Shown: positions 10,999-20,673 of the stretch, piece after piece | How the letters are laid out: each line of letters begins with the position of its first letter | Position numbering within the stretch: the stretch's first letter is position 1 | Assembly (NCBI GenBank): GCA_017304475.1 | Contig: JAFKKV010000009.1 | Coordinates: forward strand, 124,001-188,000 | Source: Hyphomicrobiales bacterium | GTDB lineage: Bacteria > Pseudomonadota > Alphaproteobacteria > Rhizobiales > Phreatobacteraceae | Reading direction: 5' to 3' | DNA length: 64,000 nt | Notes under the pieces: model-generated | Databases searched by the model: none | Seen by the model: the letters and a program-made list of their open reading frames with translations, nothing else | Told to the model about the DNA's origin: nothing | Made by a program: the position numbers and the translations under genes

Positions 10999-11474
10999 AT
11001 TCAATTCTCCCCTGGAACTGCGCGCCGTCGACGTCCCACTCTGCCTAAAGCCTGGGCTGTTGCCGCCCTTTGAACAGGCCTTTCGGACCGATCCGGCCTT
11101 CGCCGGACGGCACACGGTAACGCTTGGCAAGGGCCGTGCCATAAGGGGTTTTCCGGATATGAGGGCAATGGCGAGGCCATTGGTCCTTCCGTGGCGCGAA
11201 AGGCAGCAACAAATGGCTGCGAAAGCCGCCGGCGGAAGAATGATCAACGGCGCGCCGTGCCTGCAATTTGGGCGGGGCTTCGCCTCGCCTGTCGCGCCGG
11301 CGTTCACAGCCGGCTCCGGCCGGCAAGCTGGTCGCGCCGGCGGCAAGGGAGCTATGTCATGGCATTTAGTGCGCTTATCGCCCTGATGTCAGAATATCGC
11401 CCTTGACAGGGTCGGCGGGTGGCGCGAGGAAAGTGGTCATACGGAAGCGCAAACTCCCCCGGGAAGGATCGACC
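10999..11474. other. Divergent intergenic region between peptide transporter and pca genes
   Basis: This 476-bp stretch holds the regulatory DNA of two divergent operons. On the minus strand it carries a near-consensus sigma-54 promoter (11126-11141). On the plus strand a TTGACA hexamer at 11403-11408 could be a -35 element for the CoA transferase operon, but no good -10 follows at normal spacing. I see no credible coding sequence; open frames here are extensions of frame noise. Confidence 0.6.
11126..11141 (-). promoter_or_regulatory. Sigma-54 (-24/-12) promoter for the peptide transporter operon
   Basis: The minus strand reads TGGCACG-GCCC-TTGC, matching the RpoN consensus TGGCACG-N4-TTGC exactly, with the diagnostic GG and GC separated by 10 nt. 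It points toward the binding-protein gene, with a predicted transcript start near 11115 and a leader of about 117 nt. An enhancer-binding activator would be needed; its gene is not adjacent. rpoN itself is in this window at 52876-54405. Confidence 0.72.
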
Positions 11475-12335
11475 ATGGCGACATTCATGTCCCTGTCCGA
11501 TGCCATCGCAGCCAATGTCCGCGACGGCGACACCATTGCCATGGAAGGCTTTACCCATCTCATCCCCTATGCCGCGGGCCATGAGGTGATCCGCCAGAAG
11601 CGCCAGGATCTCACCTTGATCCGCATGACGCCCGACATTCTCTACGATCAGCTGATCGGCATGGGCCAGGTGAAGAAGCTGATCTTTTCCTGGGCCGGCA
11701 ATCCGGGCGTCGGCTCGCTGCACCGGATGCGCGAGGCGGTCGAAAGCGGCTGGCCGCGCCGGCTCGAGATCGAGGAACATTCGCATGCCGCGATGGCCAA
11801 TGCCTTCGAGGCCGGGGCTGCCAACCTGCCCTTCGCGGTGTTTCGCGGCTATAAGGGCGTCGACCTGCCCAAGGTCAATCCGCGCATCAAATCGGTGACC
11901 TGCCCCTATACCGGCGAAGTGCTGGCGACCGTGCCGGCGGTCAGGCCCGACGTGTCGATCATTCACGCGCTCAGGGCCGATCGCGAGGGCAATGTGCTGC
12001 TGGAAGGCATTGTCGGCGTCCAGAAGGAGGCGGTGCTCGCCGCCAAACGCTCGGTGATCACGGTCGAAGAGATCGTCGACGATTTCGGGCCGCGCAACGC
12101 CAATGCGGTGATCCTGCCATCCTGGGCGGTCGGCGCCGTGGTCAAGGTGCCGGGTGGCGCTCATCCCTCCTATGCCCAGGGCTATTACAAGCGCGACAAC
12201 GCCTTCTACATCGCCTGGGACGCCATTGCCCGCGACCGCGCGACCTTCCTCAAATGGATGGAGGAGCACGTCCTGTCGAAAGGCCCGGAGGCCTTCGCCG
12301 CCCATGCCCAGCGTTTCGCGATCGCGGCCGAGTGA
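11475..12335 (+). CDS. pcaI: CoA transferase subunit A (3-oxoadipate CoA-transferase alpha, glutaconate-type)
   Basis: Alpha subunit of a class I CoA transferase. Next to pca genes the expected reaction is transfer of CoA from succinyl-CoA to 3-oxoadipate. At 286 residues it is larger than classic PcaI (about 230). Together with its 255-residue partner it looks like the glutaconate-CoA-transferase branch, to which CatI/CatJ of Pseudomonas sp. B13 belong. Visible features are DGDTIAMEGFTHLIPYAAGHE near the start, FSWAGNPGVGSLHR, and HALRADREGNV. ATG at 11475 is preceded by GGAAGGA; the frame opens earlier at 11403, but that leader is not conserved in character. Subunit B follows after 11 bp. 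Confidence 0.85.
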   Translation: MATFMSLSDAIAANVRDGDTIAMEGFTHLIPYAAGHEVIRQKRQDLTLIRMTPDILYDQLIGMGQVKKLIFSWAGNPGVGSLHRMREAVESGWPRRLEIEEHSHAAMANAFEAGAANLPFAVFRGYKGVDLPKVNPRIKSVTCPYTGEVLATVPAVRPDVSIIHALRADREGNVLLEGIVGVQKEAVLAAKRSVITVEEIVDDFGPRNANAVILPSWAVGAVVKVPGGAHPSYAQGYYKRDNAFYIAWDAIARDRATFLKWMEEHVLSKGPEAFAAHAQRFAIAAE

Positions 12336-12346
12336 AGGAGCCGATC

Positions 12347-13114
12347 ATGACCGACTATACCCCTTCCGAGATCATGACGATCGGCGCCGCGCGGCTGCTC
12401 GGCAATGACGATGTCTGCTTCGTCGGCATCGGCGCCCCGTCGGCCGCCTGCAATCTCGCCCGCCTCACCCATGCACCCAAGATCACCCTGATCTATGAAT
12501 CCGGCACGCTATCGACCCGGCCGACCGTGCTGCCTCTGTCGATCGGCGACGGCGAATTGTGCGACACGGCGCTGACCACGGTGCCGGTGCCGGAAATGTT
12601 CCGCTACTGGCTGCAGGGCGGCCGGATCACCGTCGGGTTTCTGGGCGGCGCGCAGATCGACCGCTTCGCCAATCTGAACACCACGGTGGTCGGCGCCTAT
12701 GACGATCCGAAGGTGCGCCTGCCGGGCGGCGGCGGCGCCCCGGAAATCGCCATTCATTGCGGCCAGATCTTCATCATCATGGCCATGGGCCAGCGCGCCT
12801 TCATGGACAAGCTGCCCTTCATCACCTCGTTCGGCCACGGCACCGGCAAGGGCTCGCGCGAGGCGCTCGGCGTCAAGACCCGCGGTCCGACCCAACTGAT
12901 CACCGATCTCTGCATCTTCGAACCCGATGAAGCGACCAGCGAGCTGACCGTCACCTCGATCCATCCGGGCGTCACCCGCGAGCAGATCCAGGCCAATTGT
13001 GGCTGGCCGGTGAAATATGCTGATAAAGTCGGCGAGACGCCGGCGCCGACGGCCACAGAGCTCGCAGTGCTGCGCGACCTGCATGCCCGCACCAAGGCGG
13101 CGCATGCGGCCTGA
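12347..13114 (+). CDS. pcaJ: CoA transferase subunit B (3-oxoadipate CoA-transferase beta, glutaconate-type)
   Basis: Beta subunit, 255 residues from ATG at 12347 (GAAGGAG Shine-Dalgarno at 12334-12340). The catalytic Glu of class I CoA transferases lies in the beta subunit in an E-S/N-G motif; here it is the Glu of IYESGTLSTRP, about residue 51. Also visible are FVGIGAPSAACNLARLTHAP, LGGAQIDRFANLNTT and LPGGGGAPEIA, all typical of GctB/CatJ-like proteins. It should form a heterotetramer with the upstream subunit. The thiolase gene follows 46 bp downstream, so the three genes form the last two steps of the beta-ketoadipate pathway. Confidence 0.87.
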   Translation: MTDYTPSEIMTIGAARLLGNDDVCFVGIGAPSAACNLARLTHAPKITLIYESGTLSTRPTVLPLSIGDGELCDTALTTVPVPEMFRYWLQGGRITVGFLGGAQIDRFANLNTTVVGAYDDPKVRLPGGGGAPEIAIHCGQIFIIMAMGQRAFMDKLPFITSFGHGTGKGSREALGVKTRGPTQLITDLCIFEPDEATSELTVTSIHPGVTREQIQANCGWPVKYADKVGETPAPTATELAVLRDLHARTKAAHAA

Positions 13115-13160
13115 GGCTGCGACCGGCCGACGACATCTGGTTTGTGACGAGGAAACGACC

Positions 13161-14366
<1,206 letters not shown>

Positions 14367-14462
14367 GCCGGCGGGACTTGATCGACATCAAACCGGCCGG
14401 GCCAAAAGCCCGGCACACCGACAAGAAGCCTCGAAGCTTCAGGGGACCAAGGGAGCGAGCCG

Positions 14463-15173
14463 ATGACGTTGGAGTTTCCGCGCAAGTCGACGCTGGCGCA
14501 TCCGCCGAGCCTGCATCCGGCCTATACCAGCACCGTGCTGCGCGCGCCGAAGAAGCCGCTGATCATCGTGCCGCATACGCTGTCCGAACTGACAGGGCCG
14601 GTCTATGGCCATGACAAGGTGTCGGAGGCCGACAGCGACCTGACCCGCCAGCATGACGGCGAGCCGCAGGGCGAACGCATCATCGTCACCGGCCGGGTGC
14701 TCGACGAGGACGGCCGGCCGGTGCCCAATGCCCTGGTCGAGCTCTGGCAGGCCAATGCCGCCGGCCGCTATGTCCATACCCGCGACCAGCATCCGGCACC
14801 GCTCGATCCGAACTTCACGGGCGCGGGCCGCTATGTCACCGGCGAGGACGGCCGCTACCGCTTCACCACCGTGAAGCCGGGCGCCTATCCCTGGCGCAAC
14901 CACCACAATGCCTGGCGGCCCGCGCATATCCATTTCTCGGTGTTCGGCCCGTCCTTCCTGTCGCGCCTGGTCACCCAGATGTATTTTCCGGGCGATCCGC
15001 TGTTCCCGTTCGACCCGATCTTCAACGGCATTCACGATGCCAAGGCGCGCGAGCGGCTGATCTCGCGCTTCGACCTCGACACGACGGTGCCCGAATGGGC
15101 GCTCGGTTATCAGTTCGACATCGTCCTGCGCGGCCGCGAGGCCACTCCCATGGAAGAGCCCCATGACCATTGA
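14463..15173 (+). CDS. pcaH: Protocatechuate 3,4-dioxygenase beta subunit
   Basis: Catalytic subunit of the intradiol dioxygenase that opens protocatechuate to 3-carboxy-cis,cis-muconate. The four non-haem iron ligands expected in the family are present: Tyr103 (GRYVH), Tyr142 (KPGAYPWRN), His155 and His157 (RPAHIHFS). At 236 residues it has the usual length. Conserved N-terminal LHPAYTSTVLRAPKKPL is typical of PcaH. Its stop overlaps the pcaG start by 11 nt. The intermediate genes pcaB, pcaC and pcaD and the regulator pcaQ or pcaR are not in this window, so they must lie elsewhere for the pathway to be complete. Confidence 0.94.
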   Translation: MTLEFPRKSTLAHPPSLHPAYTSTVLRAPKKPLIIVPHTLSELTGPVYGHDKVSEADSDLTRQHDGEPQGERIIVTGRVLDEDGRPVPNALVELWQANAAGRYVHTRDQHPAPLDPNFTGAGRYVTGEDGRYRFTTVKPGAYPWRNHHNAWRPAHIHFSVFGPSFLSRLVTQMYFPGDPLFPFDPIFNGIHDAKARERLISRFDLDTTVPEWALGYQFDIVLRGREATPMEEPHDH

Positions 15174-15774
15174 TCGTCTGACCACGGATCGTCCGGACGG
15201 CATTTCACCCTCGCAGACGGTCGGGCCGTTTTTCCATTACGGCCTGACGCCCGGCAGCGCCTATGCGCAGGTGCCCGTCACGGTCGACGGCCAGGTCGCC
15301 GCACCCGGCACGCCGGGCGAGCGCATCGTCGTCACCGGCCGGGTCTTCGACGGCGAGGGCGCGCCGGTGCCCGATGCCATGATCGAGATCTGGCAGGCCG
15401 ATGCCGAAGGCCGCTACGCCCATCCGGCCGATGGCCGGGCGCGCGCCAGCAACACCTTCATGGGTTTTGGCCGCTCCGACACGCTGGCCGACGGCACCTA
15501 CCGGTTCGAAACGGTCAAGCCGGGGCGCTCGCCGGGCCTGAACGGCGCCGAACAGGCACCACACCTGCTGGTCGCGGTGTTCGGGCGCGGCATGCTGAAG
15601 CACCTCTATACGCGGATCTATTTCGACGGCGAGGCGTCGAACGCGACCGACGCCATCCTCAACCTGGTGCCGGCGGAGCGCCGGCAAACCCTGATCGCCA
15701 GCCGGGACGGCGTGACCTATCGGCTCGACATCCGTCTGCAGGGCGACGACGAGACGGTGTTCTTCGAGATCTGA
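15163..15774 (+). CDS. pcaG: Protocatechuate 3,4-dioxygenase alpha subunit
   Basis: Structural partner of PcaH in the (alpha-beta-Fe) protomer. It shares the intradiol fold (GERIVVTGRVFDGEGAPVPDAMIEIWQADAEGRY), but in place of the iron-binding Tyr/His set it has KPGRSPGLNGAEQAPHLLVAVFG, as expected for the non-catalytic alpha chain. N-terminal SPSQTVGPFFHYGL is characteristic. It has 203 residues. The ATG lies inside the last codons of pcaH, so translation is probably coupled. No terminator with a T-run is seen before the convergent LysE-type gene 13 bp away. Confidence 0.94.
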   Translation: MTIDRLTTDRPDGISPSQTVGPFFHYGLTPGSAYAQVPVTVDGQVAAPGTPGERIVVTGRVFDGEGAPVPDAMIEIWQADAEGRYAHPADGRARASNTFMGFGRSDTLADGTYRFETVKPGRSPGLNGAEQAPHLLVAVFGRGMLKHLYTRIYFDGEASNATDAILNLVPAERRQTLIASRDGVTYRLDIRLQGDDETVFFEI

Positions 15775-15787
15775 CGCAGCCGTCCGA

Positions 15788-16402
15788 TCAGCCGCGCGCG
15801 GCGACCGCCAGCGCCGCGCCGGCCATCACCGCACCGGTGCCGCGATTGACCAGCTTCATGGCCCTGGGGCTGGTGATGAACCGGCGCGCCCGGGCGGCGG
15901 CGAGCGCATAGGTCCACATCGCCACCGACAGGATCGTCATCATCACCAGGCCGAGCTCGACCGCCATGACGGGGCCGAGGCTCGCCAGATCGACCACCAG
16001 CGGCAGGATGGAAACGAAGAAGACCATGACCTTGGCATTGCCCATGGTCAGCGCCAGGCCGCCGAGAAACAGCCGGAAGCCTTCGCCATTGGCCTGTTCG
16101 GCCGCCTGCGGCGCGTCCGCCGGAGCGGTCCACAGCTTGTAGGCGAGATAGAGTAGGTAGGCCGCGCCCGCATATTTGATGATCAGGAACAGCGTGTGGA
16201 AATTCTGCGCCAGCGCCGCAAGGCCGAGCGCCACCAGCGTGAACCAGACGAGATCGCCGGCGACGATGCCCCAGATGAACGGCGCCGTGCGCCTCAGGCC
16301 GCTGCCGAGCACGCGCGCGACGACGGCGGCGACCGCCGGACCCGGCGAAAACGTCGCCATGGCATAGACGCCGCAGAACAGCAGGAAGCCGGAGAGATCC
16401 AT
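15788..16402 (-). CDS. LysE/RhtB family amino-acid exporter
   Basis: Inner-membrane translocator of 204 residues with about six membrane segments. The start is ATG at 16402 (AAGGAT upstream), giving the typical beginning MDLSGFLLFCGVYAMATFSPGPA; the SPGPA motif is characteristic of the RhtB subgroup. The frame opens 25 codons earlier, without signal. NAKVMVFFVSILP in the fourth segment is also conserved. Substrates in this family include homoserine, threonine and leucine, and none can be assigned here. It lies 78 bp downstream of mutY on the same strand, probably unrelated in function. Confidence 0.88.
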   Translation of the reverse strand: MDLSGFLLFCGVYAMATFSPGPAVAAVVARVLGSGLRRTAPFIWGIVAGDLVWFTLVALGLAALAQNFHTLFLIIKYAGAAYLLYLAYKLWTAPADAPQAAEQANGEGFRLFLGGLALTMGNAKVMVFFVSILPLVVDLASLGPVMAVELGLVMMTILSVAMWTYALAAARARRFITSPRAMKLVNRGTGAVMAGAALAVAARG

Positions 16403-16480
16403 GGGCGTGATCCTTGCGCAAGGGGCCGGCCATGAAACATCCGGCCGCGGCCCATGTCGAGCCCGCGGCGCGACCATCCG

Positions 16481-17569
16481 TCACAAGGCGTGGTCGATCA
16501 CCTTGCGCATGACGGTTGGAAAGGCTTCCCCGGCGATTTCCTCGCTGCCGATCCAGCGCATGCCGGCGGGCGGCGGCGTACCGGCCGGCGCCGTCCCGCG
16601 AAAGACCGCGAGCTCCAGCGGGAAATGGGTGAAGACATGGGTCACCACCCCGGGCACGCGGGTGAAATCGAGCGCCATGGGAGCATCCGCCTTGGCCGTC
16701 GCGACGGCGAAATCGGCGCTCCAGGCCCCACCGGGAATCTCGGTCATGCCGCCGAGCAGGCCTCTGGGCGGCCGGGTTCTGACCAGGAGATGGCCGTCGG
16801 CCCTGACCACCACGAAGGCCGCGCCGCGGCGCAGCTTGCCGGTCGCCTTGGGGACCTTGCGCGGATAGCTCTCCTGCGTGCCGGCCTTGCGGGCGAGGCA
16901 GAACCGCTCCCACGGACAGAGCGAACAGGCCGGCCGCTTCGGCGTGCAGATGGTCGCGCCGAGATCCATCATAGCCTGGGCGAAATCGCCCGGCCGGTCC
17001 GGATCGAGCAGGGCGGCGACCCGCGCCTTGATCGCCGGCTTGGCGCCGGGAAGCGTGGCCTCCATGGCATCGAGCCGTGTCACCACCCGCTCGACATTGC
17101 CGTCAACCACGGCCGCCGGCTGGTCGAAGGCGATGGCGGCAATGGCCGCGGCGGTATAGTCGCCGATGCCGGGCAGGCCGCGCAGGCCCTCGAGGGTCGC
17201 CGGAAAGCGGCCGCCATGGCGTTCCGCGACCGCGAGCGCGCAGGCATGCAGGTTGCGCGCCCGGGAATAATAGCCGAGCCCCGCCCAGGCCTTCATCACC
17301 TCCTCGATCGGGCTCCTGGCCAAATCCTCGACGGTTGGCCAGCGCTCGATGAAGCGCGCGAAATAGGGGCCGACGGCCTTGACGGTCGTCTGCTGCAGCA
17401 TGATTTCCGACAGCCAGACCCGATAGGGGTCGACGGCCGCGCCGGGCAAGGCGCGCCAGGCCAGGCGCCGGCGATGCCGGTCGTACCAGGCGAGCAGTTC
17501 GACGGCCTGGCCGAGCGGCGGATCGGTCTCACGCCGGCGGGCAGGGCGTGCTAGAGTTCCTGATGTCAT
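16481..17569 (-). CDS. mutY: A/G-specific adenine glycosylase MutY
   Basis: Removes adenine mispaired with 8-oxoguanine or G. The 362 residues show the helix-hairpin-helix region (LRGLPGIGDYTAAAIAAIAF), the catalytic Glu in SEIMLQQTTV (about residue 55) and the catalytic Asp in AAVVDGNVERVV. The [4Fe-4S] ligands follow as C-x6-C-x2-C-x5-C (CTPKRPACSLCPWERFC). The C-terminal Nudix-like domain, which recognises 8-oxoG, is visible from about residue 235 (AAFVVVRADGHLL, GLLGGMTEIPGG). The gene is divergent from the DUF721 gene, a pairing common in Hyphomicrobiales. Confidence 0.95.
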   Translation of the reverse strand: MTSGTLARPARRRETDPPLGQAVELLAWYDRHRRRLAWRALPGAAVDPYRVWLSEIMLQQTTVKAVGPYFARFIERWPTVEDLARSPIEEVMKAWAGLGYYSRARNLHACALAVAERHGGRFPATLEGLRGLPGIGDYTAAAIAAIAFDQPAAVVDGNVERVVTRLDAMEATLPGAKPAIKARVAALLDPDRPGDFAQAMMDLGATICTPKRPACSLCPWERFCLARKAGTQESYPRKVPKATGKLRRGAAFVVVRADGHLLVRTRPPRGLLGGMTEIPGGAWSADFAVATAKADAPMALDFTRVPGVVTHVFTHFPLELAVFRGTAPAGTPPPAGMRWIGSEEIAGEAFPTVMRKVIDHAL

Positions 17570-17630
17570 GGTGCGACTCGCATGGATCGACCCTGACGCG
17601 AGGCGAGCGCGCTTTCAACGGTCAGCGATC

Positions 17631-18128
17631 ATGAACACACAGCCGGCCCGCCGCAGGGGGCCCCGCCCCCTGGCCGACCTGGTCTCCGCCCAGATCGCCG
17701 AAACCCTTCAGAAGGCGGGCTTTGCCGCGACCGAGGTGGTCACCCGCTGGGACGAGATCGTCGGCGAGGATCTGGCCAGGCGCTGTTCACCGATCAAGAT
17801 CGCCTGGCCGAAGCGAACCCAGGCCAGCGCCGAGCCCGAGCCGGGAACCCTGCATGTCCGGGTGGAAGCGCCGTTCGCGCTGGAAATTCAGCACATGGCC
17901 CCCGTCGTGATCGAGCGGGTCAATGCCTTTTTCGGCTGGCGATGCGTCGCGGCGATGCGGCTGACCCAGGTGCCCATGGCGCTGAAGAAGAAGCCGGCGG
18001 CACCGAAGCCCGCGCCCGCCGACGAGCGGCGGCTTGCCGCGGCGCTGGCCGGCTTCGAGGATGACAAGCTGCGCGAGGCGGTCGCCCGTTTCGGCCGGGC
18101 TGTCGGGCGCAAGACCGCCGCGCGATGA
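17631..18128 (+). CDS. DUF721 / DciA-like protein
   Basis: A 165-residue protein with an N-terminal DUF721 domain (about 10-115): PLADLVSAQIAETLQKAGFAA, VVTRWDEIVGEDLARRC, then LHVRVEAPFALEIQHMAPVVIERVNAFFG. A Lys/Pro/Ala linker and a short C-terminal helix follow. DUF721 includes DciA, the loader of the replicative helicase in bacteria without DnaC, so a role in replication initiation is plausible but unproven for this longer C-terminal type. The start is ATG at 17631; the frame extends upstream to 17568, where it would overlap mutY. In many relatives a dsbA-like gene and smc follow directly; here those lie 9 and 14 kb away. Confidence 0.82.
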   Translation: MNTQPARRRGPRPLADLVSAQIAETLQKAGFAATEVVTRWDEIVGEDLARRCSPIKIAWPKRTQASAEPEPGTLHVRVEAPFALEIQHMAPVVIERVNAFFGWRCVAAMRLTQVPMALKKKPAAPKPAPADERRLAAALAGFEDDKLREAVARFGRAVGRKTAAR

Positions 18129-18321
18129 GACGCTAGCGTCACGATAACCCTCTTCGCCGGCACGCGATGACGACAGCGGCGATTGCTGATAGTTTCACAT
18201 GAATCAAGCTCGGGCATATTTCCGCCTCACGTGGCGCGGAACATGGCTCGTCTCGCAGTTGCATTTCGCCCCGCGAACCGCTTTCCACGTCGCCTGGAAA
18301 TGCTGTCATTCAGGAAGTGCC

Positions 18322-18612
18322 ATGATCCGCTCGACCGTGATCCGCTCGACCGCCTTCGCCACCTTGCTCGCCTTGGCCGCGGCCATGCCGGCCCATGCGC
18401 AATCGGGCCTGGATGACGAAACCCGCGACCGCGTCCTGCTCATTCACCAGAGCCGCGGCACGCTGGCGCCCGGCACCCGGCCGAAATGCTTCCCGGCACG
18501 CATGGACGAGACCGTCGCCTCGGCGCAGTTCCAATGCCCCTGGGGCCGGCCGAACGGCCAGCCCAACCTGCCCACCGCCCGCAGCTTCTGGGGCCTGGTC
18601 GGCAATTACTGA
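18322..18612 (+). CDS. Small secreted protein of unknown function
   Basis: A 96-residue protein starting at ATG 18322 (AGGAAG 5-6 nt upstream). Residues 1-28 form a signal peptide ending PAHAQS. The mature part is about 68 residues with two Cys (PKCFP and FQCPW) that may pair. The first codons contain an in-frame 15-bp direct repeat giving IRSTV-IRSTA. I do not recognise the family. It stands alone between the DUF721 gene and a convergent phosphatase gene. Confidence 0.6.
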   Translation: MIRSTVIRSTAFATLLALAAAMPAHAQSGLDDETRDRVLLIHQSRGTLAPGTRPKCFPARMDETVASAQFQCPWGRPNGQPNLPTARSFWGLVGNY

Positions 18613-18633
18613 GACGGCCGGACGCGGCGTTTC

Positions 18634-19230
18634 CTACGGGGCTTCCAGCCGGAAGCCGCCGGCCTCGAAGACATAGATCACGCCCTGGCGGACGAAGGTC
18701 TCGGCCGCCTCGGGCTTGGCGAGACCGCCGGCAATGGCCATCAGGGCGCGCCCGACACCGCCATGGGCAACCACCACGCTGTCGCGCTCGATCAGTTGCA
18801 GAAACGCCTTCAGCCGGGCGGCGACCGCCTCGTAATTCTCGCCCGACGGCGGCGTCACATGCCATTTGTCGGCGACCCGCGCCGCGGCGAGCTCGGGGTT
18901 CGCCTGTTCCACATTGGACCAGGTCAGGCCTTCCCATTGGCCGAAGGCAATTTCCTTCAGCCGGTCGTCGGTGCGATAGGCGCCCGCGGCGAGGCCGAGC
19001 TTGATGCGCATCAGCTCCATGGTCTCACGCGCCCGTGACAGGGGGCTCGCCCAATAGGCCAGATCCTCGAAACGGGCGTCGAGCCTGGCCAGCACGCCGG
19101 CGACCTCCTCGGCCTGCACGCGGCCGAGATCGTTCAGCGGAATGTCGCGCTGGCCTTGCAGGCGACCCTCGGCGTTCCAATCGGTTTCGCCATGGCGAAT
19201 GAAGTAGATAACGGGTGTCATGTCGGGCAT
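18634..19230 (-). CDS. Histidine phosphatase (phosphoglycerate mutase-like) family protein
   Basis: Branch-1 histidine phosphatase of 198 residues. The phospho-accepting His is in IYFIRHGETDWN (about residue 13). The second conserved Arg and Glu are in ASPLSRARETMELM and EIAFGQWEG, and the second His is in SVVVAHGGVGRALM (about 155). Such proteins may be cofactor-dependent mutases or phosphatases acting on small phosphorylated metabolites; specificity is not visible. The start is ATG at 19230, and another ATG three codons later is possible. Convergent with the small secreted protein gene, 21 bp apart. Confidence 0.9.
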   Translation of the reverse strand: MPDMTPVIYFIRHGETDWNAEGRLQGQRDIPLNDLGRVQAEEVAGVLARLDARFEDLAYWASPLSRARETMELMRIKLGLAAGAYRTDDRLKEIAFGQWEGLTWSNVEQANPELAAARVADKWHVTPPSGENYEAVAARLKAFLQLIERDSVVVAHGGVGRALMAIAGGLAKPEAAETFVRQGVIYVFEAGGFRLEAP

Positions 19231-19372
19231 TTCGGCTGGCCTGTCGCCCGCGGATATGACGGGTCGCGCATGGCTTGTCGAGGCGAAATCCCGGCGGCCG
19301 CCGAAATGAAAAGGGCTTGACCCGGACGGCGCGGCACGCCAACTGCGCCTGAGCTGGACTGGAGCCTCGCCC

Positions 19373-19882
19373 GTGACCGCATCGCCCTACCTTCGGCTCG
19401 GCCTCATCGCCGTCGTCGCGACACTTGCCATCGACCAGGCCTTCAAGGTCTTCATGCTGCAGGTCGTCGATATCGAAGCCCGCCAGTCGATCACCATCGC
19501 GCCGGTGCTCGACCTGGTCATGGCCTGGAACTACGGCGTCTCGTTCGGGCTGTTCCAGCAGGAAAGCGCCTGGGGCCAATGGGCTCTCGTCGCGTTCAAG
19601 ATCGGTGCCGTCGCGCTGATCGGCTGGTGGCTCTACCGCGCCGAAAGCCGCATGACGGCGCTGTCTCTCGGCCTGATCGCCGGCGGCGCGCTCGGCAACG
19701 GCCTCGACCGCATTCTCTACGGCGCGGTCGCCGACTTCTTCGCCTTTCACATCATCACGCCGACCTGGCAGTTCCGCTGGTACATCTTCAACCTGGCCGA
19801 TGTCGCCATCGTTGCGGGGGTTGGCCTGCTTCTGTATGAGTCCCTCTTCGGCGGCCGGCCGCACGCCTCGAAATCGGCGTGA
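19373..19882 (+). CDS. lspA: Signal peptidase II (prolipoprotein signal peptidase)
   Basis: Inner-membrane aspartic protease that removes signal peptides from diacylglyceryl-modified prolipoproteins. The 169 residues have four membrane segments and the family blocks: DQAFKVFML near 21, AWNYGVSFGLF near 51, GGALGNGLDRILYGAVADFF (104-123) and FNLADVAIVAG. The catalytic dyad by comparison with the family is Asp121 and Asp143. The start is a GTG at 19373 with GGAG about 10 nt upstream. It probably serves the lipoproteins seen in this window, such as the L,D-transpeptidase. Confidence 0.93.
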   Translation: MTASPYLRLGLIAVVATLAIDQAFKVFMLQVVDIEARQSITIAPVLDLVMAWNYGVSFGLFQQESAWGQWALVAFKIGAVALIGWWLYRAESRMTALSLGLIAGGALGNGLDRILYGAVADFFAFHIITPTWQFRWYIFNLADVAIVAGVGLLLYESLFGGRPHASKSA

Positions 19883-19946
19883 TTGGGCTGAATATGGCCG
19901 CAACGACGATGCCCACGGGTGTCGCCGACAACACAAGGTGACGATC

Positions 19947-20651
19947 ATGACGCGCTTCCATGTCGCGCTCCTCGCCACGGCGTTCGGCCTCTCCGCTTCG
20001 GCCGCCCTGGCGCAACAGGCTCCGCCGCCCGCACAAGGCGAAGGCGCGCTCGAACGCAACATGTTCCAGGGGCTGCTGAGCGGCCTCGGCATTGTCGACG
20101 GCGAGCGCCCGGTCATCGATTATCGCGAGCGCGCGCCCCTGGTGCTGCCGCGCAACAGCGCCTTGCCGGCGCCGCAGGATTCGGCTGCCTCGCGCAATCC
20201 CGCCTGGCCGAACGACCCCGATGTCGCCCGCGCCCGGGCCCTCGGCCTGTCCGACAACACCCCGATCGTGCGCGACGACCTCGGCCGCACCCTGACCAAT
20301 GGCGAGCTCAGAGCGCGCCAGGGCGGCGGCTGGTTCGGCGGCGGTCCGGTGGACACCACGCGCCAGCAGTCGCAGCAGGAGATCTCCGGCCCCGCCGGCG
20401 CCGCCGCCATGGGCGTTCGGCCGATCTGGCAGCAGGTCGGCTCGCTGTTCGGGCCGTCCCAGCAGGACGCCGTCGTGCCGTTCCCCGGCGAACCGACCCG
20501 GCGCCGCCTGGTCGAGCCGCCGCCGGGCTATCGCACCGCCTCGCCGGACGCCCCCTATGGGCCGGTCGGACGGCGGCCGGAGGATCCGACCGCGGCTTAT
20601 AACCGCCAATCGAGCGGCCAGGACCCGGCCCGCACCGGCGGCTCGCAGTAA
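19947..20651 (+). CDS. Secreted Pro/Arg-rich protein of unknown function
   Basis: A 234-residue protein with a signal peptide (MTRFHVALLATAFGLSASAALAQQ). The mature part is low in hydrophobic residues and rich in Pro, Arg, Gly and Gln, with no Cys. It has an N-terminal helix-like stretch (GEGALERNMFQGLLSGLGIVDGE) and an acidic-basic middle, and is probably largely disordered. It resembles periplasmic proteins annotated as hypothetical in Hyphomicrobiales. The start is ATG at 19947; the frame opens earlier but overlaps the end of lspA. It lies 64 bp after lspA and 22 bp before a DUF2093 gene, so the three may form one transcript. Confidence 0.7.
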   Translation: MTRFHVALLATAFGLSASAALAQQAPPPAQGEGALERNMFQGLLSGLGIVDGERPVIDYRERAPLVLPRNSALPAPQDSAASRNPAWPNDPDVARARALGLSDNTPIVRDDLGRTLTNGELRARQGGGWFGGGPVDTTRQQSQQEISGPAGAAAMGVRPIWQQVGSLFGPSQQDAVVPFPGEPTRRRLVEPPPGYRTASPDAPYGPVGRRPEDPTAAYNRQSSGQDPARTGGSQ

Positions 20652-20673
20652 CCTTCCAAGGTGTGAACCGGCC

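Noticed and set aside
9397-11346. A 649-residue version of the peptide-binding protein starting at 11346
   Set aside because: The first 116 codons are low-complexity and lie across the sigma-54 promoter; a Tat signal begins cleanly at 10998 behind a Shine-Dalgarno.
11403-11445. Sigma-70 promoter for the pca operon built on TTGACA at 11403
   Set aside because: No acceptable -10 hexamer at 16-18 nt spacing.
14391-14411. Intrinsic terminator between pcaF and pcaH
   Set aside because: A GCCGGGC/GCCCGGC hairpin exists but lacks a T-run, and pcaH follows in the same direction.
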